64,000 nucleotides of DNA. Source: Tritrichomonas musculus. Lineage: Eukaryota; Parabasalia; Tritrichomonadida; Tritrichomonadidae. The notes beneath the pieces were generated by a model, which saw only the letters and a program-made list of their open reading frames with translations, had not been told where the DNA came from and did not search any database. Of this stretch, positions 11,142 through 21,198 are shown piece by piece. The stretch covers positions 4,154,001-4,218,000 of the forward strand of contig JAPFFF010000009.1 in NCBI GenBank assembly GCA_039105265.1, read 5' to 3'. Each line of letters begins with the position of its first letter. Position 1 is the stretch's first letter. The position numbers were made by a program, and so were the translations under genes.

Positions 11142-14100
11142 TTAAATACAAATACCAAAACCTTCGTAAAAAAGATTGTTTATTTCAACCAATGAATAAT
11201 CAGGCGCTTTTGGCTGAGGTTTTGGTTTTTCAATATTAATTCGTCCAAATAAAATTGCATATGGTGGTGAATATAATATTTGACTCATAATGTTGATAAT
11301 GTCTTCAATTATTCCAATTAAGAATTCTATGTATTTACTTTCAGAATTATTAATAATGAATTCAAATAATTTATTTGGATCATCAAAAAATAATTTATCA
11401 TCATGCTCTTTCACTATTTTAAAGTCATATCTACTATTAGTATTGTTTTCTTTTGCTGATTCAATATTTGATTTGATATTTTTTTCAGAATAATTGTTTT
11501 CTTTATCAAGTTTTGTATGATTATGATTTTCTTTATAAATCTTATTCTTTGCTTTACATGAATTGATTTTTTTATTTTTAATAATTGCATTTGATTGACT
11601 TGGCTGAAGAAAGTTGATGCCAAATTTTGAAATATCAATTGATTGATTTTTCAAATTAAATGATGGGAAACTCAAAATGAAACTTTTAATATATGAAAAA
11701 CTTTCTTTGATTTTTTTCTTGTTAAAATATAATTGAAATTTATATCCTTCTTTTTCTTCTTTATTTGATGTCAGTTTTCTGAATATTCTATTAAAATATT
11801 TTTTAGATTCATTGAAAAATTAATTGCAATAAATAATATTTGGTGAGTTTTAGATTTGCTAAACATATTATGAATGTTTTTGATATTTCAAGTCTTTTAT
11901 CTTGATGAACATAACTACGAAATATCAATGGTGAATCTTCATTTTCTGATGCTTTGATGTAGCTATCAATAAATTCTTTATTATTTCCTTCCTGTTCAAA
12001 TATATAACCCAGATTATATTGGGCAATTGAAAAATTATGTTTTGATGAACTTTCATACATGTGTTTTGCATATTCATTATCATCCAAATAAAATTGATTT
12101 ATCAATCCAAATTGTTTTGTCCAAAAGGATATTCTGCAATTGCTGATTTTTTCAAATATTCAGTTCCTTTTGTTGTATTATGAATGCTGATTTGATAAAT
12201 TAAACCTAGATCATTGCATGCAATATAACGAAATTTATTTCGTTTATATACCATTTTTTGGCTTGAATAAAGATATTCTTCTTCAATTTCAATGCATTTT
12301 TCAAAATATTCAATCGACTTCTGAAAATTTATTTCAAAAAATTCTCCTGATGAGTGAAAATCACCAAGATAAAACAGTGAATCTGGCTTGTTTTGTTTCG
12401 CTGAAAGTTCAAAATAATCTTTAGCTAATATATAATTTTGTTCAACGCCATATCCATAATAGTATAGATATCCTAATTTAAAATATGCATCTGGATTTGA
12501 TTCTTTTATTGATAAACAGTAATACTCTTTTGCTTTTAAATAGTTTTTCTGGAAACCAATTCCTTTAAAATATAAATTTCCTAGATAGTAAAATGCTTTA
12601 TAATTATTTTTCATTGCTGATTGTTCAAAGCACTCTTTAGCTTTTTCATATTCATTGTTATTGATATAAAGATGGCCTAAACAAATAATAGAATCCGAAC
12701 TTCCAAGTATTATCGAAAGCTCATACATTCTTTGAGTTTCATATTTGTCAACAGGTACACCAATACCTGTCATATAAAAATAGCCCAAAAACTTTGGAGC
12801 TGCATGATCTGTTTTTAGTTTGGATAATAATTTGTAATATTTTACTGCATTTTTGTAATTTTTTTCGACTCCTTTACCATAATAATAAATATTTCCTAAT
12901 CGATAAAGAGCATAAGAATTATATCGTTTAGCTGATAACTCATAATATTCAACGCCTTTCTTATAATTTTGTTCAACTCCTTTGCCATAATAATAAATAT
13001 TCCCTAATCGATTAAGAATATTATAATCATTATGTTTAGCTAATAATTCATAATATTCAACGCCTTTCTTATAATTTCGTTCAACTCCATACCCATAATA
13101 ATAAATATATCCTAATCGATAAAGAACATCAGAATTATTTTGTTCAGCTGATAATTCATAACATTCAATGCTTTTCTTATAATTTTGTTCAACTCCTTTA
13201 CCATAATAATAAATATATCCTAATCGATAAAGAGCATCGGAATTATTTTGTTCAGCTGATAATTCGTAATATTCAATGCTTTTCTTATAATTTTGTTCAA
13301 CTCCTTTGCCATAATAATAAATATATCCTAATCGATAAAGAGCATAAGAATTATATCGTTTAGCTGATAACTCATAATATTCAACGCCTTTCTTATAATT
13401 TTGTTCAACTCCTTTGCCATAATAATAAATATTTCCTAATTGATAAAGAGCATAAGAATTATTTTGTTTAGCCGAAGATTTAAAATATTTAATACATTTC
13501 TTATAATTTTGCTCAACTCCTTTACCAGAAAAATATATATTTCCTAATTGATAAAGAGCATAAGAATTATTATGTCTAGCTGAATATTTATAATATACAA
13601 TAGCTCTTCTATAGTTTTGTTCAACTTTATTTCCAAATTGATAAATATATCCAATTATATTCGATATTTTATTAACACTATCTATAGTATAAAAAATTTT
13701 TTCTTTGTGTATACATGATAATGATGAAAAAATAAAATTAATGATACAATGATTATATTTTTTTGATTCAATTGTCATAATTCTAATTGTTTCATATATA
13801 AACTGATTTGTTTTTGATAATTCAAGATCACTTAAATATTTTTTAAAATAAACAAAGGAACCAACTTCATCAATTATTCTGATTGGAATTTCTTCTGTTT
13901 TAATTCGTTTTTCGTCTAAAAATTCAACACATGATTCATAAAGATCTTCAATGTTGTCTGATACATTGTTCAGTGGTAAAATTTTATCATTTATACTCTT
14001 AGAATAAATATTTGATCCATTGCATAATCTCATATGCTCATTCGCATTTATATAATAAATAATTAGACCAAATGAATAGATGTCGGTTGCATATGAAACA

Positions 14101-14240
14101 TTTCCTCCATTTTCTTGTTCTGGTGATGCGTATAATGATGATCCAAAATCATTTGTAAATTCGTTTTCATTTGCTTCATCGTTTTCAATTGAACGAATCG
14201 TTTCAAAATCTGAGATAAATGGTAAAAAGTCATGAAGTTT
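11142..14240 (-). pseudogene. Protein kinase-Sel1 repeat fusion, truncated at the kinase end, with two frameshifts
   Basis: Reading leftward from about 14240, the frame opens in the kinase activation segment (PFISDFETIR), then SSLYASPEQENGG and ATDIYSFGLIIYYI, the P+1/APE and helix-F parts of a kinase C-lobe. The N-lobe and catalytic loop are absent; the frame ends next to the transposon end at 14265. About a dozen Sel1 units follow (YYELSAK...ALYRLGYIYYYGKGVEQNYKK). The frame shifts near 12105 and back near 11815. The conserved C-terminus (FIINNSESKYIEFLIGIIED, ILYSPPYAILFGRI, then LFYEGFG) ends at 11142. Kinase-Sel1 fusions are a large trichomonad family; Sel1 units are scaffolds. This copy has lost its kinase domain and is probably dead. 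Confidence 0.8.
12840..13640 (-). repeat. Tandem 108-bp units encoding Sel1 repeats
   Basis: The DNA repeats with a 108-bp period (36 residues per unit), with near-identical words such as TTATAATTTTGTTCAACTCC and CCATAATAATAAATAT in each unit. The units between about 12840 and 13500 are closest to each other. This looks like recent expansion of Sel1 units inside the gene. Confidence 0.8.
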
Positions 14241-14264
14241 TTATGTACGTTTTTATCCTTTTCA

Positions 14265-14598
14265 CGCCGACCAAGATGCATGCGACCGTTTATTATTTTT
14301 TAAAAAATTGAATGCTTTTGCCGACCAAGTTGCAATTTTTTTCATTCAATTTTTTTAAAATTTTATATAAATAAATATTAATTTAGAATCTTAAATACAT
14401 AAAAATATTTTTCAAAAAATAAGGCTTTTTATTCAAGATTTGTTGAGATATTCTTATTTGAAATTTTAGCAATCTCGCCGACCAAGTTGCAATAGCTCGC
14501 CAACCAAGTTGCAATTATGGTTACATTTATTTAAAAAAAATATAACCACATCCATTGAATTCGCGACCAAGTTGCAACTTAATCCGACCAAGTTGCAA
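14265..14598 (+). repeat. Left subterminal repeat cluster (six copies of a 17-bp motif)
   Basis: Copies of CGCCGACCAAGTTGCAA or close variants lie at 14265-14280, 14320-14335, 14476-14492, 14498-14514, 14562-14577 and 14584-14598, all in the same orientation. The GC-richer motif stands out from the AT-rich background. They are probable transposase-binding sites. Confidence 0.8.
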
Positions 14599-14744
14599 TT
14601 CAGTAATAATATAAATTTGTATAAAAATTATTATAATTATGTAATAAATATGATTTTGTTTTCAAAAAACTTATAGATAATAAGTCATGTAATCAAATTG
14701 CTTTTATTTTGAAGAATAATTGATTTAAAAATGTTCTTTTCCAT

Positions 14745-16192
14745 TCATTTTTCAATATCACTTTTTAAACGATCAACGGTGCATCTTAAATTATTGAACA
14801 AATATGGATTTTCAATGTTTATAATTGAATGAACATGTCCTGAGTATATTAGAAGTCCCTCTTTACAAATTTCTAATTTGTCCATCCATTCTGCATATAA
14901 TGAAATAGATTGATTTTCATCAAAACGTTGGTCGCTTGTAATTTTCCAATTGTCTTCAATTTGTTTCCTTTTTACATGATCTTTGCCAACATCTCCAATA
15001 AAAATAGTATTAGATTTAATCAAACCAAAATATCCTTCTGCGACCTCGTTTAGGCATGGACTATATGGAACAATTGGCAACAAGGCAAATTTTGAGATCA
15101 GTATTTCATTCTCAACATCTTCAGTACAATGCATAGGACAATTATCTTCAATAACGATTATTTCAGTGTCTTTATTGCAAACATATTTTCTGATGAATGC
15201 AATTGCATCTTTTAGAAATTTTGCGTATCTTTCTCCATTGCAGGATTGATCAACAAAAGAATACAGAACCCCGTAACATGGAATTACCATAGCGATAATT
15301 GTCAATTTAACTTTTTGAAGAGGAACATTCATCACAGGAGTGATGGATGCATATGCTCTGCCAAATAAACGTCCTTCTACATCTGTTACTGCAGCTTCAT
15401 CAACAAAGCATAAAAGAACATTGTCATTCATCAATATATCTTGAATAATTCTACTCCAAGCGACTTGGAATATTCTTAATCCGATGCTATTCCTGTTTGG
15501 AGGGGCGAATGATGCTTTTTTCACTGTGAATTTCATCAATGACAGATACCTTTGAACAGTTCGTGCAGATATATGCTTGTTATATTGATAATTAGGACCA
15601 TATCTTGAATTTATATATCTGGTCATTGATGATGCAGAGAGATTTGGAAAATCCAATACAAGAACAATTAAGCATAATAGAGTCTCTTTTGACACTTTTG
15701 TGCATGATTCTCTCGTTCCTCCATGTTTTGATTTAATACCATTTACAAGGAAGTTTCGTTTCTCCTCTTCATTTGTTATTTGTTCAAATTTCTTTATTTG
15801 TCGGAGTAGTGTATCCTTTGAAATAAAATTAAATTCATCTTTCTTCTTTTTATCTTTTTTCTTTTTGTTTTTTGAATTTATTTTACTAATAATATCTTTA
15901 ATTATTTTCCATGTTCTTTCTGGATTTTGCATTTGTTGAAGAAAATCTAAGCAAAATATTTCCCTATTATCATAACTTTCTATATTATCAATATAGTAAC
16001 GAATAAAATCACGATAAAAGATTTGTTTCAAGTGATTCATTCCGTCTCTTTCTTTCCTACTTTTTGATTCCTGTTCATAATTCAAAACATCTTGCTGAAA
16101 TGTATTCAATATTTCATCTGCATTATCCAATATAATTCTATCCCTCCAATTGTAATTTTCAGCTATAAATTGGTTGTCATCTGTGTCCCAGC
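14745..16192 (-). pseudogene. C-terminal part of the interrupted USP-transposase gene: DDE (Tc1/mariner/IS630-like) transposase
   Basis: About 480 codons read from the Polinton edge to a stop at 14745. The first residues after the insertion are CWDTDDNQF; a Lys-rich helical stretch and a helix-turn-helix-like region (SASSMTRYINSRYGPNYQYN, then ISARTVQRYLS) follow. The DDE core is clear: FVDEAAVTD (first Asp), IIVIEDNCPMH (second Asp) and SPCLNEVAEGYFGLIK (Glu), giving about DD35E spacing as in Tc1/mariner and IS630 enzymes. The enzyme would cut and join transposon ends in the nucleus. No other break is seen in this half. The other half is at 38317-40946; both read the duplicated target TGCTGG in the same phase, so they were one gene. 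Confidence 0.85.
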
Positions 16193-16193
16193 A
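16188..16193 (+). repeat. 6-bp target-site duplication, left copy (CCAGCA)
   Basis: CCAGCA at 16188-16193 matches CCAGCA at 38317-38322, directly flanking the Polinton. Its last A is also the first base of the AGTAGTTATAC terminus. Six-base duplications are the hallmark of Polinton integration. Confidence 0.85.
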
Positions 16194-16807
16194 GTAGTTA
16201 TACATAGTGAAGGGGGGATAGATAACTAGTATAAGCAAATGAGGCTCTCCAGCTTTGAAACCTTCCTGAAGAGACGATAATTTGAGGTACTTTGGAGATG
16301 TTTTATATTATAGCTCCCTCGCTTTGAAAAGCTCCCTCGCTATAATAAACCACATCCCACTCAACCTCAAGCTACACCCACCCAGCCACCCTACATGGAG
16401 AGCCTCATTTGCTTATACTAGTTATCTATCCCCCCTTCACTATGTATAACTACTTAATACCAACCTATCTAGCATACTCCTACAGCAATCATCTCATGCA
16501 ACCTATCTAGCATACTCCTACAGCAACCCATCTCATACATCTACTCATACATCCACTTATGCAATCATCTCATACATCCATTCATGCAACCCATCTCATG
16601 CAACCTATCTAGCATACTCCTACAGCAATCATCTCATACATCCACTCAAGTAATCATCTCCCATATCTTGTATCGCAAATCATCTCATACAACCATCACA
16701 CACATCCACTCATGCAATCATCTCCCATATCTCATCACATACATCCACTCATGCAACCACTTCATGTACACCCGATACCTACTCAAAAATAAATCTTTAA
16801 TTGAATC
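16193..16807 (+). repeat. Polinton left terminal inverted repeat, with a 59-bp terminal hairpin
   Basis: This 615-bp arm matches the reverse complement of 37701-38316. Its outermost 59 bp (16193-16251) recur inverted and exact at 16396-16454, so each arm can fold into a 59-bp stem with a 144-nt loop. The loop carries two copies of AGCTCCCTCGC. The inner part (16460-16760) is a loose tandem array built from CATCCACTCATGCA, ATCATCTC and CCTATCTAGCATACTCC words. The inner edge lies next to the start codon of the first gene. Confidence 0.93.
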
Positions 16808-16811
16808 ATAA

Positions 16812-18080
16812 ATGTATAGTAGGTTTAAATCACTACATCCAACCATTGATAATATCACAGATGAGCAGGTACCCATTCCTATCGAATCAGCATTCTTTCT
16901 AGAAGATGGGAAGCCCGATAAAGATAAGTTCAATAGGTACTATTTTGATTTCCCCCATGAATGGTGTACAGCTAATCGTGGTGAAACTATTATTGGTGTA
17001 AGGAATATTAATATGTTGGCTCGAAGAAGGAAATTGGAATTTGATTTGAGAGTTAGGAAATATTTAAGATGTACATTCGATGACCTCAAAAATAAAAATC
17101 CCGATAAGACTAATGATGAGATATATGATATGCTTACAGAAAAACAAAAAGCAGAGGTCTCATCTAAAATTATCTCATGGCTAGGCACTGAGCACGATTT
17201 TAGAAAGCTATTCGACGATGTTGAAAAACAGATTAAACCAAAGTTTGAAGAATATAATAAAAATGCAATTACAAAACATAAGATTGCTCTCGATACCATA
17301 AAAGATGCGCTAACCAGTTATGGAAAAATATTACAAAGATATTACAAACCGATTACAGGTCCAATTAATCTAATTAAAGATGTATATGGTTTCATATTTA
17401 AGACTAAAGATGAATATGATGCTGCTGTTAAAGAAATACTAGATTTTAAACGAACCAATGCTGATAAATTAATACCGTTATTCCATCAGGACGATATCGA
17501 TAGAAGTAATAATGATTTACAAATGGATGGATATTATGATTATAATCTAAACACATTCATTGAAACTTTGTTTTCACCAAATAATGTTAAGATAGAGAAT
17601 AGTTATATATTTGAAGAACTGCCACCACAAACAGCTGACCAGATAAATAAATTAGATCCAATCAATGTTGGATTATATTATATTGATTTTAAGATTACAT
17701 TTAATGAAAGGGAGACCGATTCTAATTACAGAAAATATGATTTCGCCGATGTAATGAATATTGGGTACGGACCAAATCAAAATAATCCCCAAAAATACAA
17801 AAATGTGTGGCTGAGACGATTAGATTTTTATAACGTTTGGGACCGACAACCATGCAAGATATGTTCATCCATTGCTGAACAATCCTCACGTCATTATATA
17901 GGAAACAGTGCAGTTGATTTCATACCAATAAAGTATTATAAATTAAACTCCACTGACCAAGGATTTTGGATTGAGTTTTATTCAGGTCGTCATAATAATA
18001 TCCCCATTAAGATTCCTCGAAACGAATCATTTTGTATAGAGATGCAATTCCTACCATTTGATAAGATGTTATATACATAA
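16812..18080 (+). CDS. Polinton protein of unknown function, possible capsid-associated protein
   Basis: This 422-residue protein starts (MYSRFKSLHPTIDN) a few bases inside the left terminal repeat. The middle (~90-210) is helical and charged. The last ~170 residues are beta-rich with aromatic strands (VGLYYIDFKITF, VWLRRLDFYNVWD, ending FCIEMQFLPF), in the style of a jelly-roll domain. Because it is the first gene of a capsid-encoding element and has no enzyme motif, a virion role is plausible but unproven. A CKIC pair lies near residue 355. I do not recognise the family. Confidence 0.6.
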   Translation: MYSRFKSLHPTIDNITDEQVPIPIESAFFLEDGKPDKDKFNRYYFDFPHEWCTANRGETIIGVRNINMLARRRKLEFDLRVRKYLRCTFDDLKNKNPDKTNDEIYDMLTEKQKAEVSSKIISWLGTEHDFRKLFDDVEKQIKPKFEEYNKNAITKHKIALDTIKDALTSYGKILQRYYKPITGPINLIKDVYGFIFKTKDEYDAAVKEILDFKRTNADKLIPLFHQDDIDRSNNDLQMDGYYDYNLNTFIETLFSPNNVKIENSYIFEELPPQTADQINKLDPINVGLYYIDFKITFNERETDSNYRKYDFADVMNIGYGPNQNNPQKYKNVWLRRLDFYNVWDRQPCKICSSIAEQSSRHYIGNSAVDFIPIKYYKLNSTDQGFWIEFYSGRHNNIPIKIPRNESFCIEMQFLPFDKMLYT

Positions 18081-18101
18081 GCTAGTTTAATCTAATATCA
18101 A

Positions 18102-19184
18102 ATGAGTTATAATACACTTGATGAATTATTTAAAAAATATCCGTGGAAGAGCAAATCTAAATTTGTTCCGTTAGCCAAACGATATGGTTTCACGGCGAAA
18201 GATGCTAACGATTTTCTAGACAAAAATATTGTCCATGATGTTAAGGTACCCAAAGCTAAATATATGCCAATCGTATCGAAACATTTACACGGATACCAGA
18301 TGGATACATTTATTAATGAAAAGCATAAGGGAGGTCTCAATTATTTAATGTTCATCAATATTAATACGAGGAAGGCATATGCATATCCGTTACAAGGCAA
18401 GGGTTCAAAATCCGTTATCAACGCGCTACAATGTTTCATAAAAGATGTACACAATATTTATTCAATAACCAGCGACCAAGATGCTGCATATCTATCAAAC
18501 GAGGTACTTGGTTTTATGAAATCGAACAATATAATATACACCACTATTGAAGACAACAATCATAATGTACTTGGTATCATTAATCGATTCATGCGAACAA
18601 TTCGTGATGCTATTGGTGAGAATAGATATATTGATGAAACTGAAATGAATGATTTGATTGATGCGTATAACAATACTCCTCATAGGGGATTAGATAATAG
18701 AGCTCCTAATGATATAACTAAAGATGATGAATTAACATACATCAATACTAAATCAAGCATCAACCCATATGATTTCAAAACAAATGATAGGGTTAGAATT
18801 GTATTAGCTGATGAACCATTCTCAAAGAAAAGAAATCGGGTGAGCAAGGAGGCATATATTATTGACTCGAAATCAGGTAACCAATTCATAATTAAGTCAA
18901 AGGATGATTCGATAGATAAGCTCCCGGGTTACCGCTTAATAAAAACCAATAATAATATACCGTTAGCAAATTCATTGAAGAATGGTAAGCGTGGTATCGT
19001 TAATAAAATAATTAGTTATGATGTTAAGAAAAATAAATATAGGGTCGAGTATGAAGGTGGCAAACGTGATACTATCCCAGCGAAAAATCTTAGGGAGGGT
19101 CATCCAATCAAGTTGTCAAATCTTGAACTCGAATATTGGTCTACCAAAAATAATGTTCCTGAATCAATCACAAAATGGAGCTAA
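18102..19184 (+). CDS. Polinton integrase (RVE/retroviral-type integrase family)
   Basis: This 360-residue protein has an N-terminal helical region (~1-60), then the integrase core: HGYQMDTFI (~60), a beta-strand run GGLNYLMFININTRKAYAYP, TSDQDAAYLSNEV (~122) and HNVLGIINRFMRTIRDAI (~150). The wording RFMRTIRD and YNNTPHRGL (~190) is typical of Polinton integrases. A C-terminal beta-rich part (~225-345) with two chromo/SH3-like stretches (NDRVRIVLADEPFSK; KRGIVNKIISYD) follows. The enzyme joins the element ends to target DNA, giving the 6-bp duplication. The gene lies 21 bp after the previous stop and 15 bp before the ATPase gene. Confidence 0.9.
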   Translation: MSYNTLDELFKKYPWKSKSKFVPLAKRYGFTAKDANDFLDKNIVHDVKVPKAKYMPIVSKHLHGYQMDTFINEKHKGGLNYLMFININTRKAYAYPLQGKGSKSVINALQCFIKDVHNIYSITSDQDAAYLSNEVLGFMKSNNIIYTTIEDNNHNVLGIINRFMRTIRDAIGENRYIDETEMNDLIDAYNNTPHRGLDNRAPNDITKDDELTYINTKSSINPYDFKTNDRVRIVLADEPFSKKRNRVSKEAYIIDSKSGNQFIIKSKDDSIDKLPGYRLIKTNNNIPLANSLKNGKRGIVNKIISYDVKKNKYRVEYEGGKRDTIPAKNLREGHPIKLSNLELEYWSTKNNVPESITKWS

Positions 19185-19199
19185 TTTTATTTCACATAA

Positions 19200-20066
19200 A
19201 TGAAAACCAATACTAAATCTGTCATTAAAAATGTTGAGAGAGAGATACAAAAAGCTATGCGCAAAAATCAAAAAGATATAGAGATGGCTTTGATAAAACC
19301 CCTATCACCGGACTATCCATTTAGCACCAACGGAATATATTTCCTAATCGGTAAGCCTGGTGCGGGTAAATCATATTGGATATGGTCTCATATAATGATT
19401 ACTGAAAAATTATTTAAGAAACCATATTATAATAAGATAATATTTTGTTCCACGAGTGGGAAGATGGATAAGACAGCTGAAGCTTTACATAAAAGTATTA
19501 AAACTCCAATACAATATGTGAAGGAGGATGAGTTGATGCCAATCTTACGTAAGCATCTCAAAAGGAAGGTTAAATATTATGCACTGGTCAAACATGTGTT
19601 ATCTAAAATGAAAGATACTAATGAGGAGATGGAACGCCTGATTGAAAAACATTCATTACATGATATCGATGATAGAATTGTATATATTGCCAACAAATTA
19701 GTTCAATATAATACATCATCATATCCATACAATACATTAATTATTCTAGATGATTGTGCGGGAAGTGATTTATTGAAGAATGGGAATAGTGAATTCATTA
19801 GATTATTGACCAAAACTAGGCATTATAATATCACTTGCATAATGGCGTTTCAAACGATTCGATTTGTTCATATTAATGCTAAACGTATGGCTACAGATAT
19901 AATCTGCTACAGTGGATATAGTGAGGAGGATATCACATCATTACTGCAACAAACTAATAATAATTTAAACACTAAGGATGCGGTCCACCAGTATCTACAA
20001 CACAGGGAACCCCATGATAAATTGATTCTTAATATAACAGCTGACAAGTATTACTTTGAGTCATAA
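19200..20066 (+). CDS. Polinton DNA-packaging ATPase (A32/FtsK-HerA superfamily)
   Basis: The protein is 288 residues. The Walker A loop is LIGKPGAGKS (~50-59) and Walker B is TLIILDDCAG (~178-187). A downstream RLLTKTRHYNITCIMAFQ (~203-220) is the sensor-like strand with terminal Gln usual in this superfamily. It would pump element DNA into the capsid using ATP. The start codon is preceded by TTTTATTTCACATAA, a pattern shared with other genes of the element. Order integrase-ATPase-structural genes is common in Polintons. Confidence 0.92.
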   Translation: MKTNTKSVIKNVEREIQKAMRKNQKDIEMALIKPLSPDYPFSTNGIYFLIGKPGAGKSYWIWSHIMITEKLFKKPYYNKIIFCSTSGKMDKTAEALHKSIKTPIQYVKEDELMPILRKHLKRKVKYYALVKHVLSKMKDTNEEMERLIEKHSLHDIDDRIVYIANKLVQYNTSSYPYNTLIILDDCAGSDLLKNGNSEFIRLLTKTRHYNITCIMAFQTIRFVHINAKRMATDIICYSGYSEEDITSLLQQTNNNLNTKDAVHQYLQHREPHDKLILNITADKYYFES

Positions 20067-20096
20067 ACCATATATAAATATTTTTAATACAAGTAA

Positions 20097-20516
20097 ATGG
20101 GATTCTTGAAAAAAATAATTAAAAATGGTATTGGATTGGCGGGCAATCAGGTAATGAATATGGCTAATAGTGCAACAGGTGGACTGGCTGGGAAGATATT
20201 TAACGCAACTGTCAACAAGGTGAATAAAAATAGTGGTATCATTGGCAAGGTTGCTCGAGGATTAGGCAAGAAATTTTTAAATGATAAGACTCGTGAGAAA
20301 ATATCCAATATTACAGATACGGCTATTAAATATATTCCTAAGGGGAATGTTAGGACAGCTCTAGAGAATATTAATAACGCTGCTCAAGGTAAGTCTAATC
20401 ATAATATCAAGACTAAATATAATAAGCAATTGGATTCGACTGAACCGGCAAGTGTGCAGGCTAACATTAAACCTAAACGTATCAGGACTAAATATGGAAA
20501 ACGTTTGGGTAAGTAA
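20097..20516 (+). CDS. Small basic Polinton protein with an amphipathic/hydrophobic N-terminus
   Basis: 139 residues, very basic. The N-terminus (MGFLKKIIKNGIGLAGNQ) is an amphipathic or membrane-active-looking helix, followed by Gly/Ala-rich helices (TGGLAGKIF, IIGKVARGLGKKF). The C-terminal part has two copies of a TKYxK motif (IKTKYNKQL and IRTKYGKRL). Its place between the ATPase and capsid genes suggests a minor virion protein, for example one with a membrane-lytic or DNA-binding role like adenovirus pVI. That comparison is inference; I recognise no family. Confidence 0.6.
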   Translation: MGFLKKIIKNGIGLAGNQVMNMANSATGGLAGKIFNATVNKVNKNSGIIGKVARGLGKKFLNDKTREKISNITDTAIKYIPKGNVRTALENINNAAQGKSNHNIKTKYNKQLDSTEPASVQANIKPKRIRTKYGKRLGK

Positions 20517-20559
20517 TAGGTGAAAGTTGGTGAAACTATGCTTTTTATTTTTACCATAA

Positions 20560-21171
20560 ATGGCTAAAAATCTTCGAGGAAGTAAAAGATTGCAAGTTAT
20601 TCAAAACTGGTTAAATGGGAGAGATGATGATGAATGGGAAGTGTTTCCGTGTAGAACTGAGGGAAAATATATCGTGAAACCTCGCAAGGAACCTCATACA
20701 AATCGTCACGTTGAACCAATTGTGAAAGATGATGACGAGCCTGTTGATAGTACACCTGAAAACGATACCGATGACCTTGTTGATGAATGTGAACATGATG
20801 AGCCAACCCCTGATCCTAAACCAATCGTTAGACCTAAAACTAAACGTTCACCTCCAAGAACTCCCTCTAATAATTATGAATATGATCCAACTATTAATTT
20901 AGAGATATTGAATCAATTGAAACTTCTAGGTGAGGAATTCAAAATTAGACGTGAGAAAAAGGAACAGAAACGAATGATTAAGGAGGTTGTCCAAAAACAA
21001 ATATCGCGACCGAGGATGCAATATAATTATGAATTCACGGAACCTGAATATAAACAATATCCAAATACTCAACCGATTGAATCACCTATGGAATCATCTA
21101 ATGAGCCCATCGAGCAACCTCAACAAATCTATCCTGTGAGAAGAAATCGAATATTTGCAGATGTCATATAA
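20560..21171 (+). CDS. Charged, proline-rich Polinton protein, unknown
   Basis: 203 residues with low complexity. An N-terminal stretch (ruled by RGSKRLQVIQNWLNGRDDDE) is followed by an acidic Pro/Asp-rich region (~55-100), a short helical part (~115-145, RREKKEQKRMIKEVV) and a Pro/Gln-rich end. No domain is recognised. The upstream sequence CTTTTTATTTTTACCATAA fits the shared pre-start pattern, and neighbours are structural genes, so it may be a virion-linked or scaffold protein. Confidence 0.6.
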   Translation: MAKNLRGSKRLQVIQNWLNGRDDDEWEVFPCRTEGKYIVKPRKEPHTNRHVEPIVKDDDEPVDSTPENDTDDLVDECEHDEPTPDPKPIVRPKTKRSPPRTPSNNYEYDPTINLEILNQLKLLGEEFKIRREKKEQKRMIKEVVQKQISRPRMQYNYEFTEPEYKQYPNTQPIESPMESSNEPIEQPQQIYPVRRNRIFADVI

Positions 21172-21198
21172 TTAAGTGATTATTTTTTATTTCATTAA

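Noticed and set aside
10192-13640. CRISPR-like spacing of repeats
   Set aside because: Repeats are contiguous, in frame and encode LRR_5 and Sel1 units; there are no unique spacers.
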